Shown here: positions 1 to 10,540 of the stretch, one piece after another
How the letters are laid out: every line of letters begins with the position of its first letter
Numbering within the stretch: the first letter of the stretch is position 1
NCBI GenBank assembly: GCA_033296885.1
Contig: MU864092.1
Span: 1 to 28,541 of the forward strand
Length of the DNA: 28,541 bases
Direction: 5' to 3'
Source: Triangularia verruculosa
Lineage: Eukaryota > Ascomycota > Sordariomycetes > Sordariales > Podosporaceae
The notes under the pieces: model-generated
Databases searched by the model: none
What the model was told of the DNA's origin: nothing
The model's input: the letters and a program-made list of their open reading frames with translations, nothing else
Made by a program: the position numbers and the translations under genes

Positions 1-26
1 CCCCCGCGCCCCCCCCCCCCCCCCCG

Positions 27-60
<34 letters not shown>
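1..60. repeat. C homopolymer tract
   Basis: The first 60 bases are almost entirely C, interrupted by only a few G. The complementary strand is a G-run able to form G-quadruplex structures. It may be a genuine homopolymer tract or an assembly or sequencing artefact; the sequence alone cannot decide. Confidence 0.9.
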
Positions 61-63
<3 letters not shown>

Positions 64-1198
64 TAGTAAAGGCCAAGGTCCAAAAATGGTACATTTCAAA
101 GGGGAACATGTGTGTATGTATGTGTGTGGGATATGTGTAAGACATGCTGCCGGTTTTACGGGAGTCGCCGATTTATTTGCACATTTGTTTTGAGGACAGC
201 AGAGGCGAAATAGATATGGCATATGGGTCGATTTTTTGAAAGCATGTGGGGGGGAATTGTGGAATAGGGAGATTGGGCGGAAGGGGTTAACAATGCCTAC
301 TGTCTGCTGTCTACCGTCTACCATAGAAAGCCCATTAATCTGCTCTTGATGGACTGACTAACTTGAGGTTTTGGCATTTGGGAATTGAGAGTTGGGCAAA
401 CTGCAAAACCCTACCTACCTATATGGTAAATGTCTGGTGAAGGTGTGAATAATGAGTGAGTGATATATGGTATGTGAACCGAGGTGAGAAGGTGTGTGTG
501 TGCGTGCGTGTGTGTGTGTGTGTTGAATAAGCCAAGAAGATGATGGATGAAGTCGGCCCGACCGGATGCTACCCTCCCTCCATGTACCCCAGATTGATCA
601 TCGTAAGCTTGCATGCAGTTATTGACAAGGCCCCGTGATTATGCCGTTTTTTCTCTCAGGATTCATTGCGGGTTGAAGCGGGAAGAAAAAGCTCTAGGAT
701 AGAGCCAATGATATCGTGACATTCACTCCCCTTTCTCGAGGCGGAGTGGGGTGAGGAACAGGAGGGGGTGTTGCTGTGCATCGGGATGGACTGCTTCCGC
801 TGCTGTTCGAGGCATGTGAAGTTACAAAAAGCCTGCACTTATTGTCGAGGGTATTGGTTTTGTGGATTGGGGTGTTTGTGCAGTGCTAGGCTAGGTACCG
901 GTACTCAATGGTTTAGGGTTAAGACTGGGCGTGACTAATAAGGATGTAAGGCAGCCGTTATGTGAAGAAGTGTTGTTTGTGTCGTCGGCTTTGACGTGAT
1001 GTAAGTACCTTTTTGAACGTAGGCTTGGACTTTGTCTTCATGGTTTCATTATGATATGTATATCATCGTATTACACTTAGGTACCAATCAAAAGTCAACG
1101 GTTCCTCAGCTATAGCTGACTCTTCTTCCCTTTTCTCTCATTAGGTATACAACCCCCCCTTCCCCCCTCTCACATCTTCCCCCCTATCACCCCCCAAA
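61..1198. other. Intergenic, downstream of irs4
   Basis: I see no convincing gene here. Short open frames have no recognisable protein character. It contains a GT microsatellite (492-523), short ACCT/TACCTAC motifs, and a C-rich stretch at about 1151-1198 that directly follows the irs4 stop on the minus strand and is probably its 3' UTR. Confidence 0.6.
492..523. repeat. GT microsatellite
   Basis: About 32 bp of (GT)n with two GC interruptions (GCGTGCGTG). It lies in the non-coding DNA downstream of the irs4 homologue. Confidence 0.9.
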
Positions 1199-3586
1199 TC
1201 ACGATTTCCTCTTCTTCTTCCCCTTCTCCCCCTTCGGCACCGGCACCCCCACCCCCAGTCCATCCCCCACACTCTCCCACACGCTCCCCCCCACCCTAGC
1301 CGGCAGCCTCCTCCCCCTCAGCCTCTGATCAACCAGCCACATCCCCACCACAAACTCCTCCCTCCCCAGCGCCCCCTTCCCCCCCCTATCCACCAGCTCC
1401 CAAATCTCCCCGAGCTCCTCCTTCGGAAGTCTGCTCCTGTCCCAGATATCCCTCACCACCAGGTTCACCACCAGTTCCGCTTCTCTTGTCCCTTGCTGTG
1501 CTCTGCTCCCTTCTACTTGTCTCCTTATCTCCTCTTCGTCATCGGTGTAAGAGAACCCCCAGTTTGGGCGCATGAATAATCCTCTGTTGCTTGCCCAGAC
1601 AGCTTCGTACCGTCGCTTTTGCCGGGGAGAGACCTCGTCGCGCCAGCGGGAGCGGGAGCCCTCGTGGTGAGCGTGGTTGCGGCGGCCGGGGATGTGGTGC
1701 CCTAGGACTTTTCCTTTGCGGTGGGCGTGCCGGTGCATTTTCCGGCGGGCGTCTTCGTCGTCTGATAAAGAAGTTTGGGGCTGGCGGAGGGTGGTGAGCA
1801 TTCCGGTGCGTTTTGGGGAGCGGCTGCTGCTTTTGGAGTTGCCGGTGCGGTGGGGCTTGAGGGAGTCGGCTGTTCTTTGGGGGTGGAGGGGGTTGTGATG
1901 GGATTTATTATCGTAGTGGTTGTGGCGTCGGGAAGGGGGCACGGGGGGTGGTAACGGGGAGGGGGTTAGGCGGGCGGAGGCGAGGTTGCTGGCTACGATG
2001 GCGTTGGTGAGAGAGTCGAGGCCGAGGTTGGGGGTCGATAACCTAGGAGCGGAAGGACGGGGTGGTGGTGGTGAGGATGCTCGTCGGTGGCGGGGTTTGG
2101 GTGGTTTGGGTGCTTGTTTTGCTTGTTGAGGTTCCGGGGTTAGCTCTTGAGAAGGATGTTCTTCTGGTTCTGGTTGCTGAGCTGAGGAGGCTGAGACGAA
2201 GCTGTCGTCGGAAGAGACCGAGCACCCAGATACTCGGCGCATAACCGGTGGTGCGGGCACTGGCCTCTGCTCAACCTTGCTAAGACTCTGCTTCTCTTCA
2301 GGCCTGGCTTCCTCCATACTGGCTGAGCGAATTGCAGTAACCTGCACAGTAGGTGTTTTCGTATTCTTGTTGCTCATATTCCTGGCAGGTGGTGGTGCAG
2401 GTGCCTCCAGCTTCGGTGTCTTGGCTACCCTCCTTGGCTGAGGCGAGACAACCTCTGTAGAAACAGCAGGCGAGGAAAACGTTGATGGAGGCGTGCCTGG
2501 ACGCTTTATCTCATGGCGTTCAACCGTTGACTCACCCTCAACTTTGGGCTTCTCGGCAGCCTCAGAAACCTCCTTAGGCTTAGGCTTCGGCTTTGGTTTA
2601 GGCTTCATCTTTGTCTGCTCTTGCTGCTGCCTGCCCTCGTCTAGTTCTTTTTCTTCCGCCAATGCCCTTTCACCAACCGGCCTAGGGCTCCTACCCCTGG
2701 GTGACTCTGACGGTGTTTTGGTCCTCTTCTTAGGTGTAGGCGCATCCCTCTTCTTGATCGGGTCAACATCCTCCCCGCCCTTGCCCTCGAACAGTGACAC
2801 TAGAGATGTTGTCGGCATTATCGACTCTGTATCCAGCGAATCCACTGACTTCGGACCTAGACTCGGCGCAATAGATAGGACACTTGCACTACTGATGCTC
2901 TGCCCCCTGCTTCTACCCGTCCGGACCTGGGTAACGGCATTGTTTGCCTTCTGGTTCGTGTTTGGAGTAGGCGAGGTAGACCTGCTCGCAGCAAGCGTGG
3001 CAGCTATAAACGAGGCCGACGGCTGCTTGCCGCCATTCCCAAGGTTAGCTCCCGGTGGTGACAATAGGATGCTGCTGGTATTCGGACTGATCCTTCCTCC
3101 ATTACCCGCGTGTAGATATTGAGCCACTCTCTGGGCTACTAACCCGTGGTCATCTTTTTCATTGTCCTCTCTAAGCCCTTGATTACTCCAGCTGCCTCCC
3201 GTACCCTGTCGGTCTATCTCTTGTCTCCCAGAAACACTGTGGGCAACCGAGCTCGCCCGTGATCGCGAGTGGGAAACAGAGGCATCTCTCGCGGCATGGT
3301 TCGCTGCAAGGAAAGCACCGTTGTCTGCCCCGGCTCCTCCGGCCACTCTTGTCCTGCCATTTCCCTGCTGATTCTGCGTCGTATTCCGATTTGGAGATCT
3401 CGAGGAAGGGGCCTGTGGTTTCGTATCGGCGTTCTTATTCGTAGCCGCCTTTTGGGCGTTGAAAGCGAGAGTTGCGCCCTTCAGGGCAGCCGAAAGAGCC
3501 GCCGCATTGTTCGTGACACCGCTTTTTGATAGAGCTGCTGAGGAAGACGCCGCGCTGCCGTGGTTTCGGGCCGGTGAGGTCGACAT
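1199..3586 (-). CDS. irs4: Irs4-like EH-domain protein
   Basis: Intronless gene of 795 codons. The C-terminal 140 residues (about 657-770) read as an EH domain: RYEAVWASNRGLF, then NLVVRDIWDRSRL, ELGEIWELVDR and GREEFVVGMWLVDQRLRGRRLP, the pattern of fungal Increased rDNA Silencing 4 (Irs4/Tax4) proteins. The N-terminus has the ALKGATLAFNAQ block, which I recall as typical of filamentous fungal Irs4. The middle is Pro/Ser/Thr/Lys-rich and disordered, with a (PK)6-type run near 2570-2610. In yeast the family binds the phosphatase Inp51, affecting PI(4,5)P2 levels, cell-wall signalling, autophagy and rDNA silencing; the role here is inferred from family. The frame stays open to a TTG at 3598, but the first ATG is at 3586 and is the likely start. 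The protein ends in a basic KGKKKRKS tail. It lies 1.1 kb downstream of ase1 on the same strand. Confidence 0.88.
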   Translation of the reverse strand: MSTSPARNHGSAASSSAALSKSGVTNNAAALSAALKGATLAFNAQKAATNKNADTKPQAPSSRSPNRNTTQNQQGNGRTRVAGGAGADNGAFLAANHAARDASVSHSRSRASSVAHSVSGRQEIDRQGTGGSWSNQGLREDNEKDDHGLVAQRVAQYLHAGNGGRISPNTSSILLSPPGANLGNGGKQPSASFIAATLAASRSTSPTPNTNQKANNAVTQVRTGRSRGQSISSASVLSIAPSLGPKSVDSLDTESIMPTTSLVSLFEGKGGEDVDPIKKRDAPTPKKRTKTPSESPRGRSPRPVGERALAEEKELDEGRQQQEQTKMKPKPKPKPKPKEVSEAAEKPKVEGESTVERHEIKRPGTPPSTFSSPAVSTEVVSPQPRRVAKTPKLEAPAPPPARNMSNKNTKTPTVQVTAIRSASMEEARPEEKQSLSKVEQRPVPAPPVMRRVSGCSVSSDDSFVSASSAQQPEPEEHPSQELTPEPQQAKQAPKPPKPRHRRASSPPPPRPSAPRLSTPNLGLDSLTNAIVASNLASARLTPSPLPPPVPPSRRHNHYDNKSHHNPLHPQRTADSLKPHRTGNSKSSSRSPKRTGMLTTLRQPQTSLSDDEDARRKMHRHAHRKGKVLGHHIPGRRNHAHHEGSRSRWRDEVSPRQKRRYEAVWASNRGLFMRPNWGFSYTDDEEEIRRQVEGSRAQQGTREAELVVNLVVRDIWDRSRLPKEELGEIWELVDRGGKGALGREEFVVGMWLVDQRLRGRRLPARVGGSVWESVGDGLGVGVPVPKGEKGKKKRKS

Positions 3587-4195
3587 TAGGCGCGCCAACT
3601 GGGATAGGCTTGTCTCTGATCAGAGCCGTTTGGAATGTGTGGAAAGCGCTCCGGTCGAGTGAGGACAGGAAATATTTCAGCTTGCGCGCGCGGCGGGACA
3701 AAGCGATTATCAAGCCGCAGCTTTATCTAGGCATTCTGTTGTGGGATCAGCTCGAGAAGGTAATAAATATCAATGGTGTCGGGAGGTGTTTGTATGAAGA
3801 ATAGTCAAGAACATGGGGTTGATGACGAATGTAAATACGTTTCATAGGGCGACGGCAACAGCAGGGTCTCGCTCGTTCGCGCTGTCAGGGACCTGAAAGC
3901 GCGCCAGTGACCCCAGCTGAAAGAGAGCCAAGAGCTGTTCAGCTAAGGCTCCAGCGAGCTAGCTGATGCCCCGCTAAAAAGGCGTGTTCCAGAAACACCA
4001 ACGTGGGTTAGCTTCGCTGGGGTGACCGATGTAACTGTCACCAACGTTAGACTGCATACCTATTCAAAGTCTCATTCGAGTAGAAATCACATATTTCGCA
4101 TGCTTAAACAAGTAAAGTATCAGATAGCCACACAACGAATGCAACAGCAAAGAAATACATGATAACCAGCCTCTAACATTTTAGAGCCCCATTTC

Positions 4196-4233
<38 letters not shown>

Positions 4234-4718
4234 CCCGTTATACAAACGCCATCCATTTACAAATAGGTATCCAGATTCGCAACAGAGCCCCAGTAATCTA
4301 GACCCCCAAACGACACCTTCCTAACCCATTTCATCTATCCCACCACCGGAATTCCCTCCAACAATTCGGTGTCCCTTTCCCTTACTCCTTCGTATGTTCC
4401 CTTCCCGTCGCTGGAATCCAAACCCTCAAAGATACGTTACAATATACATGAAACCCGCCGCTCTCTGAACAAAGCTTTTGATCCGCACCAAGCTGAAAGC
4501 CAAATAAAAAAAAAGAAGCAAAAGTCGAAGAAAACCCTGTTGGACAGGACCAAGCCTGATCGAACACGGCGAAAAAAGCAGTCATAAAACAAGTACCCCC
4601 CCGAAATGAAACCCAAACCCCAATGTTTTCGCCTTGCTGAAATCCTTCCACGCCTTCATTCCATCACGCCACTTGTGTATCATCAGGTAGAAGTACATGA
4701 TAGTACCGAAACAAATGC
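3587..4718. other. irs4 promoter / ase1 3' region
   Basis: Non-coding spacer of 1.1 kb between the ase1 stop and the irs4 start, both minus strand. It should hold the ase1 3' UTR and the irs4 promoter. It contains a CAA microsatellite (4195-4234) and a cluster of AGCTG/CAGCT words around 3917-3965. I see no convincing gene. Confidence 0.6.
4195..4234. repeat. CAA microsatellite (13 units)
   Basis: Forty bases of uninterrupted (CAA)n in the spacer between ase1 and irs4. It is not in a predicted coding frame. Confidence 0.95.
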
Positions 4719-7278
4719 TCAGAAAGCATCCTCATCAGTCCACTCACTGCCCGCCGACATGATCCTGTTCCCATCCTCATCCACCACAACATGGCCAGCA
4801 TGGTGCGGCGCCGGTGGCACACCCCTCAGCTTTTGAATACCCCTAATCGTCCCGAAGCCGACGGCCTGTTGCGCAGCCCTAACCTTGGCATAATACGCCT
4901 CCGACACATCAACTTCCGGCTCTGAGGTATCGTCGTATGTCTCCCAGTTCTCCGACCCTGACACCCCGCTCACGATTGTCGATGTCTCAGAGACCTGTCT
5001 TGGTGCTGGAGGTGCTCGCGAATATGGACTTTGGGAGGCGCGGGCTGAGTCCTGTCGGGATGGTGGATTGTGTTCCCTGGTTGAGTTCTGGCGGGATGGC
5101 GGGTCATGGTCCTTGGTCGAGTTCTGTCGAGATGGTGGCTGGTATTCGCGGGTCGGCGGCCTGCTGTCGTCTGTATGGCTGGTTTGTCTCGAGGTGGTAT
5201 ATTCTCTGCTCGATGGCCTGCTGTCACTAGTCTGGGAAGAGTACTGGGAAGAGTAACGGTCACGGTCATCATATACATCCTCCGGTTCGACCTGCCTGAC
5301 AATGCTCACGCTCGATCCTAGCTTCGACGACCTAAATCCAGCCGTCATCGGTGTCGCCGGCTTCAACTCCGGCGGCGGTAACAAATCTCTCATTTTGGGC
5401 GGTGGCGCTCTCATGACTAATCGCAAACTTCCAGTCGCACTAGAAACCGAATCTGCTGCTCGAGGACGCTCCGGGGAGTTGTTTCCATTCTTAAGGTTCG
5501 AGAGTGGTGGCCGTTGGAAATTAGCGGGATTGCGAAGCGGACTACCCTTGCTGATGACGGTATTAGCTGTGACTGTCGCGGACCTGGCCAGGGTTGGTTT
5601 GGTGGTTGTGCTCGCCGTGGGTGTTTTGGCTCCGGGCTTTGCAGTGGGAGGTTTGCTCAGACTGCCTACACTCTTCGCGCGGGAGAGCGTGCTGTTGGGT
5701 CTTGAGTTGCCCGGAGTGACAGCGGTGGGTGCTGCTGTGGCGTTGGCTGGTGTCTTCGATCTGGGACCGGGATTGGGCTTGGGAGGATCCTCAAGGTCGA
5801 TGACGTCCAGGTAGCGCTCTCCGTGAACGAGGAATGGTCGGCCGAATTCATCCTCCCACTTTTCGAGGCCTTTGCGGAGTTCGATGATGACCTTGGGAAG
5901 CTCCTTGGCAATACGCTTTCTCATCTTTTCTTCGCGCAGCAACTTGCCTGGGTCGCGCCTCTCGCCTTTCTGTCCACGCATCATCAGTCTAGAAGAATCT
6001 TGGGCCGAGGCAGTAAGCTCGTCTCTTTCTTGCACAAGAGACTTGTACTTGTCTACCAAGGCCAGGGTCGGGGCACGTTGCTCTTTGAGAACCTCGAGCC
6101 GGACGATTTCGCGTTCATGAGCTTCAAGAAGAGCATCGCTGTAGACGTCAGAGAAGGCTGGAGTGAACTCAAGCATCTCTTCCTCACAGAGATACAGAGC
6201 GTCCCAAAGTTCCTGAAGTTTGAGGCGGGCGTCCTCCACAAAGATGTGAAGGTTTTGTCTCTTCAGCTCGTTCAACCGAGCCAGCTCCTCCTCGAACTCG
6301 TTGATTTGCCGAATGCCGCAGCCGCGGTTGCTGTTCAGGAACGCCTTACGGTCCGCCCCATCAACCTCCAGCCTCTCCCAGAGACCTTCGACGGTGTCTC
6401 TGAGATCTCTTAGACGTCTTTCGCGGTTCTCCTTTTCTTTCAAAAGCTTGTCCCTCTTGGACTTCAGGCGAGCGAGATCCTCCTGGTGGAGGCCAAGTTG
6501 CTCGGGGGCGTCACGATAGTACTTGACAATCGCATTGTCCGTTTGGGCTTGGGGAGTGCCTAACTCGGCCCAAAGATCGACCATGTTCTCACCTAAGCTC
6601 TTGACAGTTTCCACGCGGTGCATGTATTCCTCATACACACGGGTGAACTCGGCATCCAACTTGTCTACATACTTGGGCGATAAATCAAATGTTGGCGGCA
6701 CAGATTGATTTGGTGCTGTGGGCGGCAGCTCAATCCTAACAAAGCCTGGTTCAAGGTGTGACGAGTAAGACTCGAGTGCTTGGACAAGTTCTGTCGTAAT
6801 ATTAGCCAATGTTCCTGGTTTGATTGGGTTGGAGCAACCTACTCTTGACCTGCTCGAATCGCTCTCTATGCAATCGGCCGATTTGGGTTTGCTTCTCTTT
6901 TAGTACTTGAAGGCATCTCGCGAGTGGGTAGGTGATCTTCATGTCCTCGTCCTCATAACGGCGCGATGATCTCTTATCGTCAAGCGACGCCTCCATCTGT
7001 CGGATCGTGGTGATCATTTTCTGCGCTTGCTCAATCATGCCTTTCTTCTCTGATGTCACAAGTCGCACTTGGTTGTTAAGTGCCTCAGAAAGCGCAGAGA
7101 AGAGCTGCCATGATGCATGTTAGCCACGGGGAACAGTTGCGAATTGGGTCGCAACGAATGCGCATACCTCTGCCTCTCGAGATTCGCGCTCATGGCTGGA
7201 AACTCCGATCTCGTCAAAGAGGCCATGCAGCTGGCCAATTATTGTATTGACCTGCTGGGCCAGATAGCTGGTATCCAT
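4719..7278 (-). CDS. ase1: Ase1/PRC1/MAP65 microtubule bundler
   Basis: Three-exon gene, 814 aa. Exon 1 is 7168-7278 (37 codons, start MDTSYLAQQVN), exon 2 is 6843-7104, exon 3 is 4719-6790. Intron 1 (7105-7167, 63 bp) runs GTATGC to GGCAG; intron 2 (6791-6842, 52 bp) runs GTAGGT to GACAG with a GCTAAT branch point. Joining them restores the frame at REAE|LFSALSEAL and FEQVK|KLVQALES. The product is coiled-coil over roughly residues 1-300, followed by the conserved spectrin-like microtubule-binding region at about 304-453 (EDARLKLQELWDALYLCEEE, then GERRDPGKLLREEKMRKRI and LEKWEDEFGRPFLVHGERYL). The C-terminal 360 residues are Ser/Pro-rich and disordered. The family crosslinks antiparallel microtubules in the anaphase spindle midzone and is controlled by Cdk phosphorylation; several SP/TP sites in the tail fit that. 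The tail has a 12-residue tandem repeat. Confidence 0.93.
5047..5154 (-). repeat. 36-bp tandem repeat inside ase1
   Basis: Three imperfect 36-bp units starting at 5047, 5083 and 5119 encode 12-residue repeats of the type PPSRQNSTKDHD in the disordered Ase1 tail. Weaker related units (SRPPTREY, SRPSSREY) continue at higher coordinates. The unit length is a multiple of three, so copy changes keep the frame. Confidence 0.85.
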
Positions 7279-10200
7279 TTTGGCGAGGTGTCGTCACGAC
7301 GCGCGCAAAGTGGCCAGGCTGTCAAAAGGGTCGATCGCGAGCTTGTAGCGACTCCAGTGGGGATAAATACTAGGGGCAGCAATGCCGTGCTGTGGTAACG
7401 AGTGTACAGATGTCGGTCGTGGCGGGGTGTACCATCGAGTGCAATGCAGAGCAGAATGACGTGCAGCGGTCTAGGGTGATGTGGCCTGCAGCTAGATGGA
7501 TGGATGGATTTATTGTTTACAAGTCAAGTCGCTATTGTACCTGGTCGGAATGGTAGTGACCGCGGCGCATCGCAAAAAGTGAAGATATCGAGAAGAAAAG
7601 AATAGCGGGCAACTGGAGCGATCGTGTGGAGTTTGGGGAAAGGCCGTCGATCAGCTCTGGTCAGTCGCAGTCGCGGGGCGTCGGAGGAAGAAGAGGAGAA
7701 CAAACTGTCGAGCGAAACGGCAAAGTGCGAAATGGTAGCGTCTAGTTTCCAAGGAATCGCCTGCAGAAAGCTACACCTCAGAATCCTGGTTCGCGCTTCC
7801 ACCGTTGTCGGGGCAACGTCTGCCTATAACCGTCTGTTTGGTTAGGTGGAGTTTCAGCCGTTCAGGCGGGGCCTCCTGAAGCTTCCTTGCTCCTGACGAA
7901 GCACCTCGCATTTTTACCCCGCTCCCAAGGCGCATCGAGTCTTGATTCCGCCATTTTAGCGGTGCTCTAACAGCAGATCCGGGGGATCTGAACATGGATA
8001 TGGCTTCTAAAACGTCTGTTGACTTTCTAGATCCAACATTTCCTTGAATCAGTTAAACCAAGAGGCTGGTAAGTAGTGGAGTTCAACGTCTCCCTTAAGC
8101 GCCCTTAGGAGGCTGGCACCACATCTTCCAACTGCAGCTTCTCAGCTTATTCCCGGCGTGTCCTCGGTCAAAACACCCAAAATGCATGTTCTTCCGAGGA
8201 TTCAAAGGGAGCGATAAGCACAGCCATTCAAGAGTTGCTCCTTTCACCAGGTCTTGACGCCATCGCGCTATTAATGTCACGATCACCACACCAACAGACG
8301 GCTCTCACCTTTCCCTTGCATCCCGTATGTGGATATCCGCCGTCCAAACCCGCAACATCTCGGCCGGCTACCTTGGCCCCAACTGATCTCGAAAACATGA
8401 GCTCCCGCCGAAGCAAACATTACGAACCTGGAAACCAGAGCATCAAGAAGTTTTCTGAGGGTTCGTCCAGGTCAGTCCAGTACCAGAGCACCAATCTCGG
8501 TTTCCTGTCAGTTCCAGCCATTGCCACACTGTCCGGAGACGGCAGCCGGAGGAGATGATTTCCGTGTACTCCCGCTGCCAAAGGATCGGTTCGTCCGTCG
8601 TGGGATATCGCCAAGGAGACTTGCGATCAACAAGATGAGAAGTCGCAATGGAATTCTTCTGGATGCAATGCGTTCAGGGTCAACGGCCGCATCAGATTCC
8701 GTCGATACAGCTCGTTGCTATTGGGGCTGTTGAAGCGGAGGGAGTTGGCTAAATTATTCGACACAAACTGGCCGGTATGGTCCAGAGCAACGTCGTTTCT
8801 GGGACGAACTTGCGGCATCAATCGCACAGACCCCATGGATTTTCCTTGGGATGGAGGAATATGCCCGTATCTGTAATAGGGGTCTTCGTCGCTGAGATGC
8901 AGTTCTCGGCGCCTCCTCACAAGTCGGAAGCTGTGCAACCTAGATGTGCGATCTCGTCAGTTCCATCAACTCTTTCTACGCATGATAGTTGACAATTGCT
9001 CGTTGTGATCGTTGCCATCATCTCAAGTCCTTCTCTTTTCTTTGGATGCGACCCCCTTGCCGGCAGTTCTCCCCACAGAAGATCTGGGTCAATGCCATGC
9101 GGTCTGTGCGTCAACATCCTCCCTTTGAACCCTTCAGCGTTTACACACGTCCCTTCACGAGGTTTCCAGGCAGAATCTCGAGAAACTTGTCTAGACAAAC
9201 AGGACTCCTCCCCGCTTGCCATTTCTAGACGGGATTCTTCAACTTATAGCTGCATTCTCATTGGCTAGACCGAGAACATCCTGTCTTGGCCATCGAGCCT
9301 CAATTATTTGGCGAGTTTGAGAAGGGTCCTCCTCTATCAATCAATTACTATCACCATCTTTGTCGTCAGGAACCCAGCCAGGTCCTGGCAACTGCCGGCT
9401 TCCCCAGATTTTGTGCCGATCATTGTCACCTTTTTTCAACAGAGTGTTCCTCACCATTCTCTTGCCCCGCATGACAGCCATGTCCCTGTTGAGAATCGTC
9501 GACTGAACTTCTACCGCTGTTTGATCAGCCACCACCGCAATCAGACGACGTAATGTCACCCCATCTTCTTGCTGCATGGTCCGTCCAGCGAAGGCATTCG
9601 GACGATCTGGAATCTTGGATCTCATTCTTTTCTCTTTCTTCTTCCGTCAACCTTGCCACTTCATCGGTCTGAATTCCGTGCTAGGTGGTTCGCCCTTCAC
9701 GATGAAGGTCGGCCTTGGCCATATTTACCCGAGCCGCTGGTGTGGCCAAAGACTCCTCCTGTTCTACGGTCAAAGGCTCGAGAGTAAGGAGTAAGTGTTT
9801 GGTTGCCTTCTGCCGAGAAATATCTCGGTGGCCGGTGCGCAGATTTCGTGGGTCAGTATGAACGGCAATGCCTCGAAGCATCTATCTGACTCCAGATATT
9901 CGAACTGCAAAATTCAGTACTGACATCGAAGAGTGCGAGATATTCGAGATGATGATCTCATAATTCTTCTTTTGCCATGCTGCCACTGAGCGGCCATGTC
10001 CGATGCTGCCACCCAGCTCGAAACGTATGGGTTCAGCCCGTGGCTTTCGACTATGCCGTGTGTTAGCCGGTGCATTCACTACTTCACCTTCTCGGCGAGA
10101 TCTACTGCAGAGTCCATCTTGATACACCATATGGTTTAACCGGCCGGGAGACTGCACCTGAGTCGCACCAAGAGATGAGACGAGACGACTCTCAGATCGA

Positions 10201-10540
10201 CGTGCAGCAACTTGCCTACGTCGAGGGTTCCCATCCGGCCTCGACCGATGCCAGAGCCATCCCAGGGAAGCTGGACACGGCACAGTGCTGCCCGGAAGAA
10301 GCTCGTGATGTGTTTCTTAGAGGCTATCGACATCCCGTCGCTGCTCAGTCTGGGGAAGCCGATGTTCTATATCATGGCACATCCCGCCCCTCTTGATATC
10401 TTATGTTCTATTCTTTCTTGTACCGAATTCTCTGCAGTGTCTCTCTTTGGATATCCTGCTCCTTTTCTCCTAATGGAGACTCAACCAACACACATTATCT
10501 TATTGTTTGTAATGAGATAGCACCCACATTGCCTTGCGTC
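7279..10540. other. 3.3 kb divergent intergenic region
   Basis: This lies between the start of ase1 (minus) and the start of the rhodopsin-domain gene (plus), so it should hold both promoters. It has a short GGAT repeat at about 7495-7510. Many open frames of 60-130 codons occur on both strands and overlap one another. None shows a recognisable domain, and base composition is that of ordinary host DNA. Minus-strand frames at 8627-8938 and 8917-9222 overlap and could be exons of a small unknown gene, but no splice pair stood out. Confidence 0.5.
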
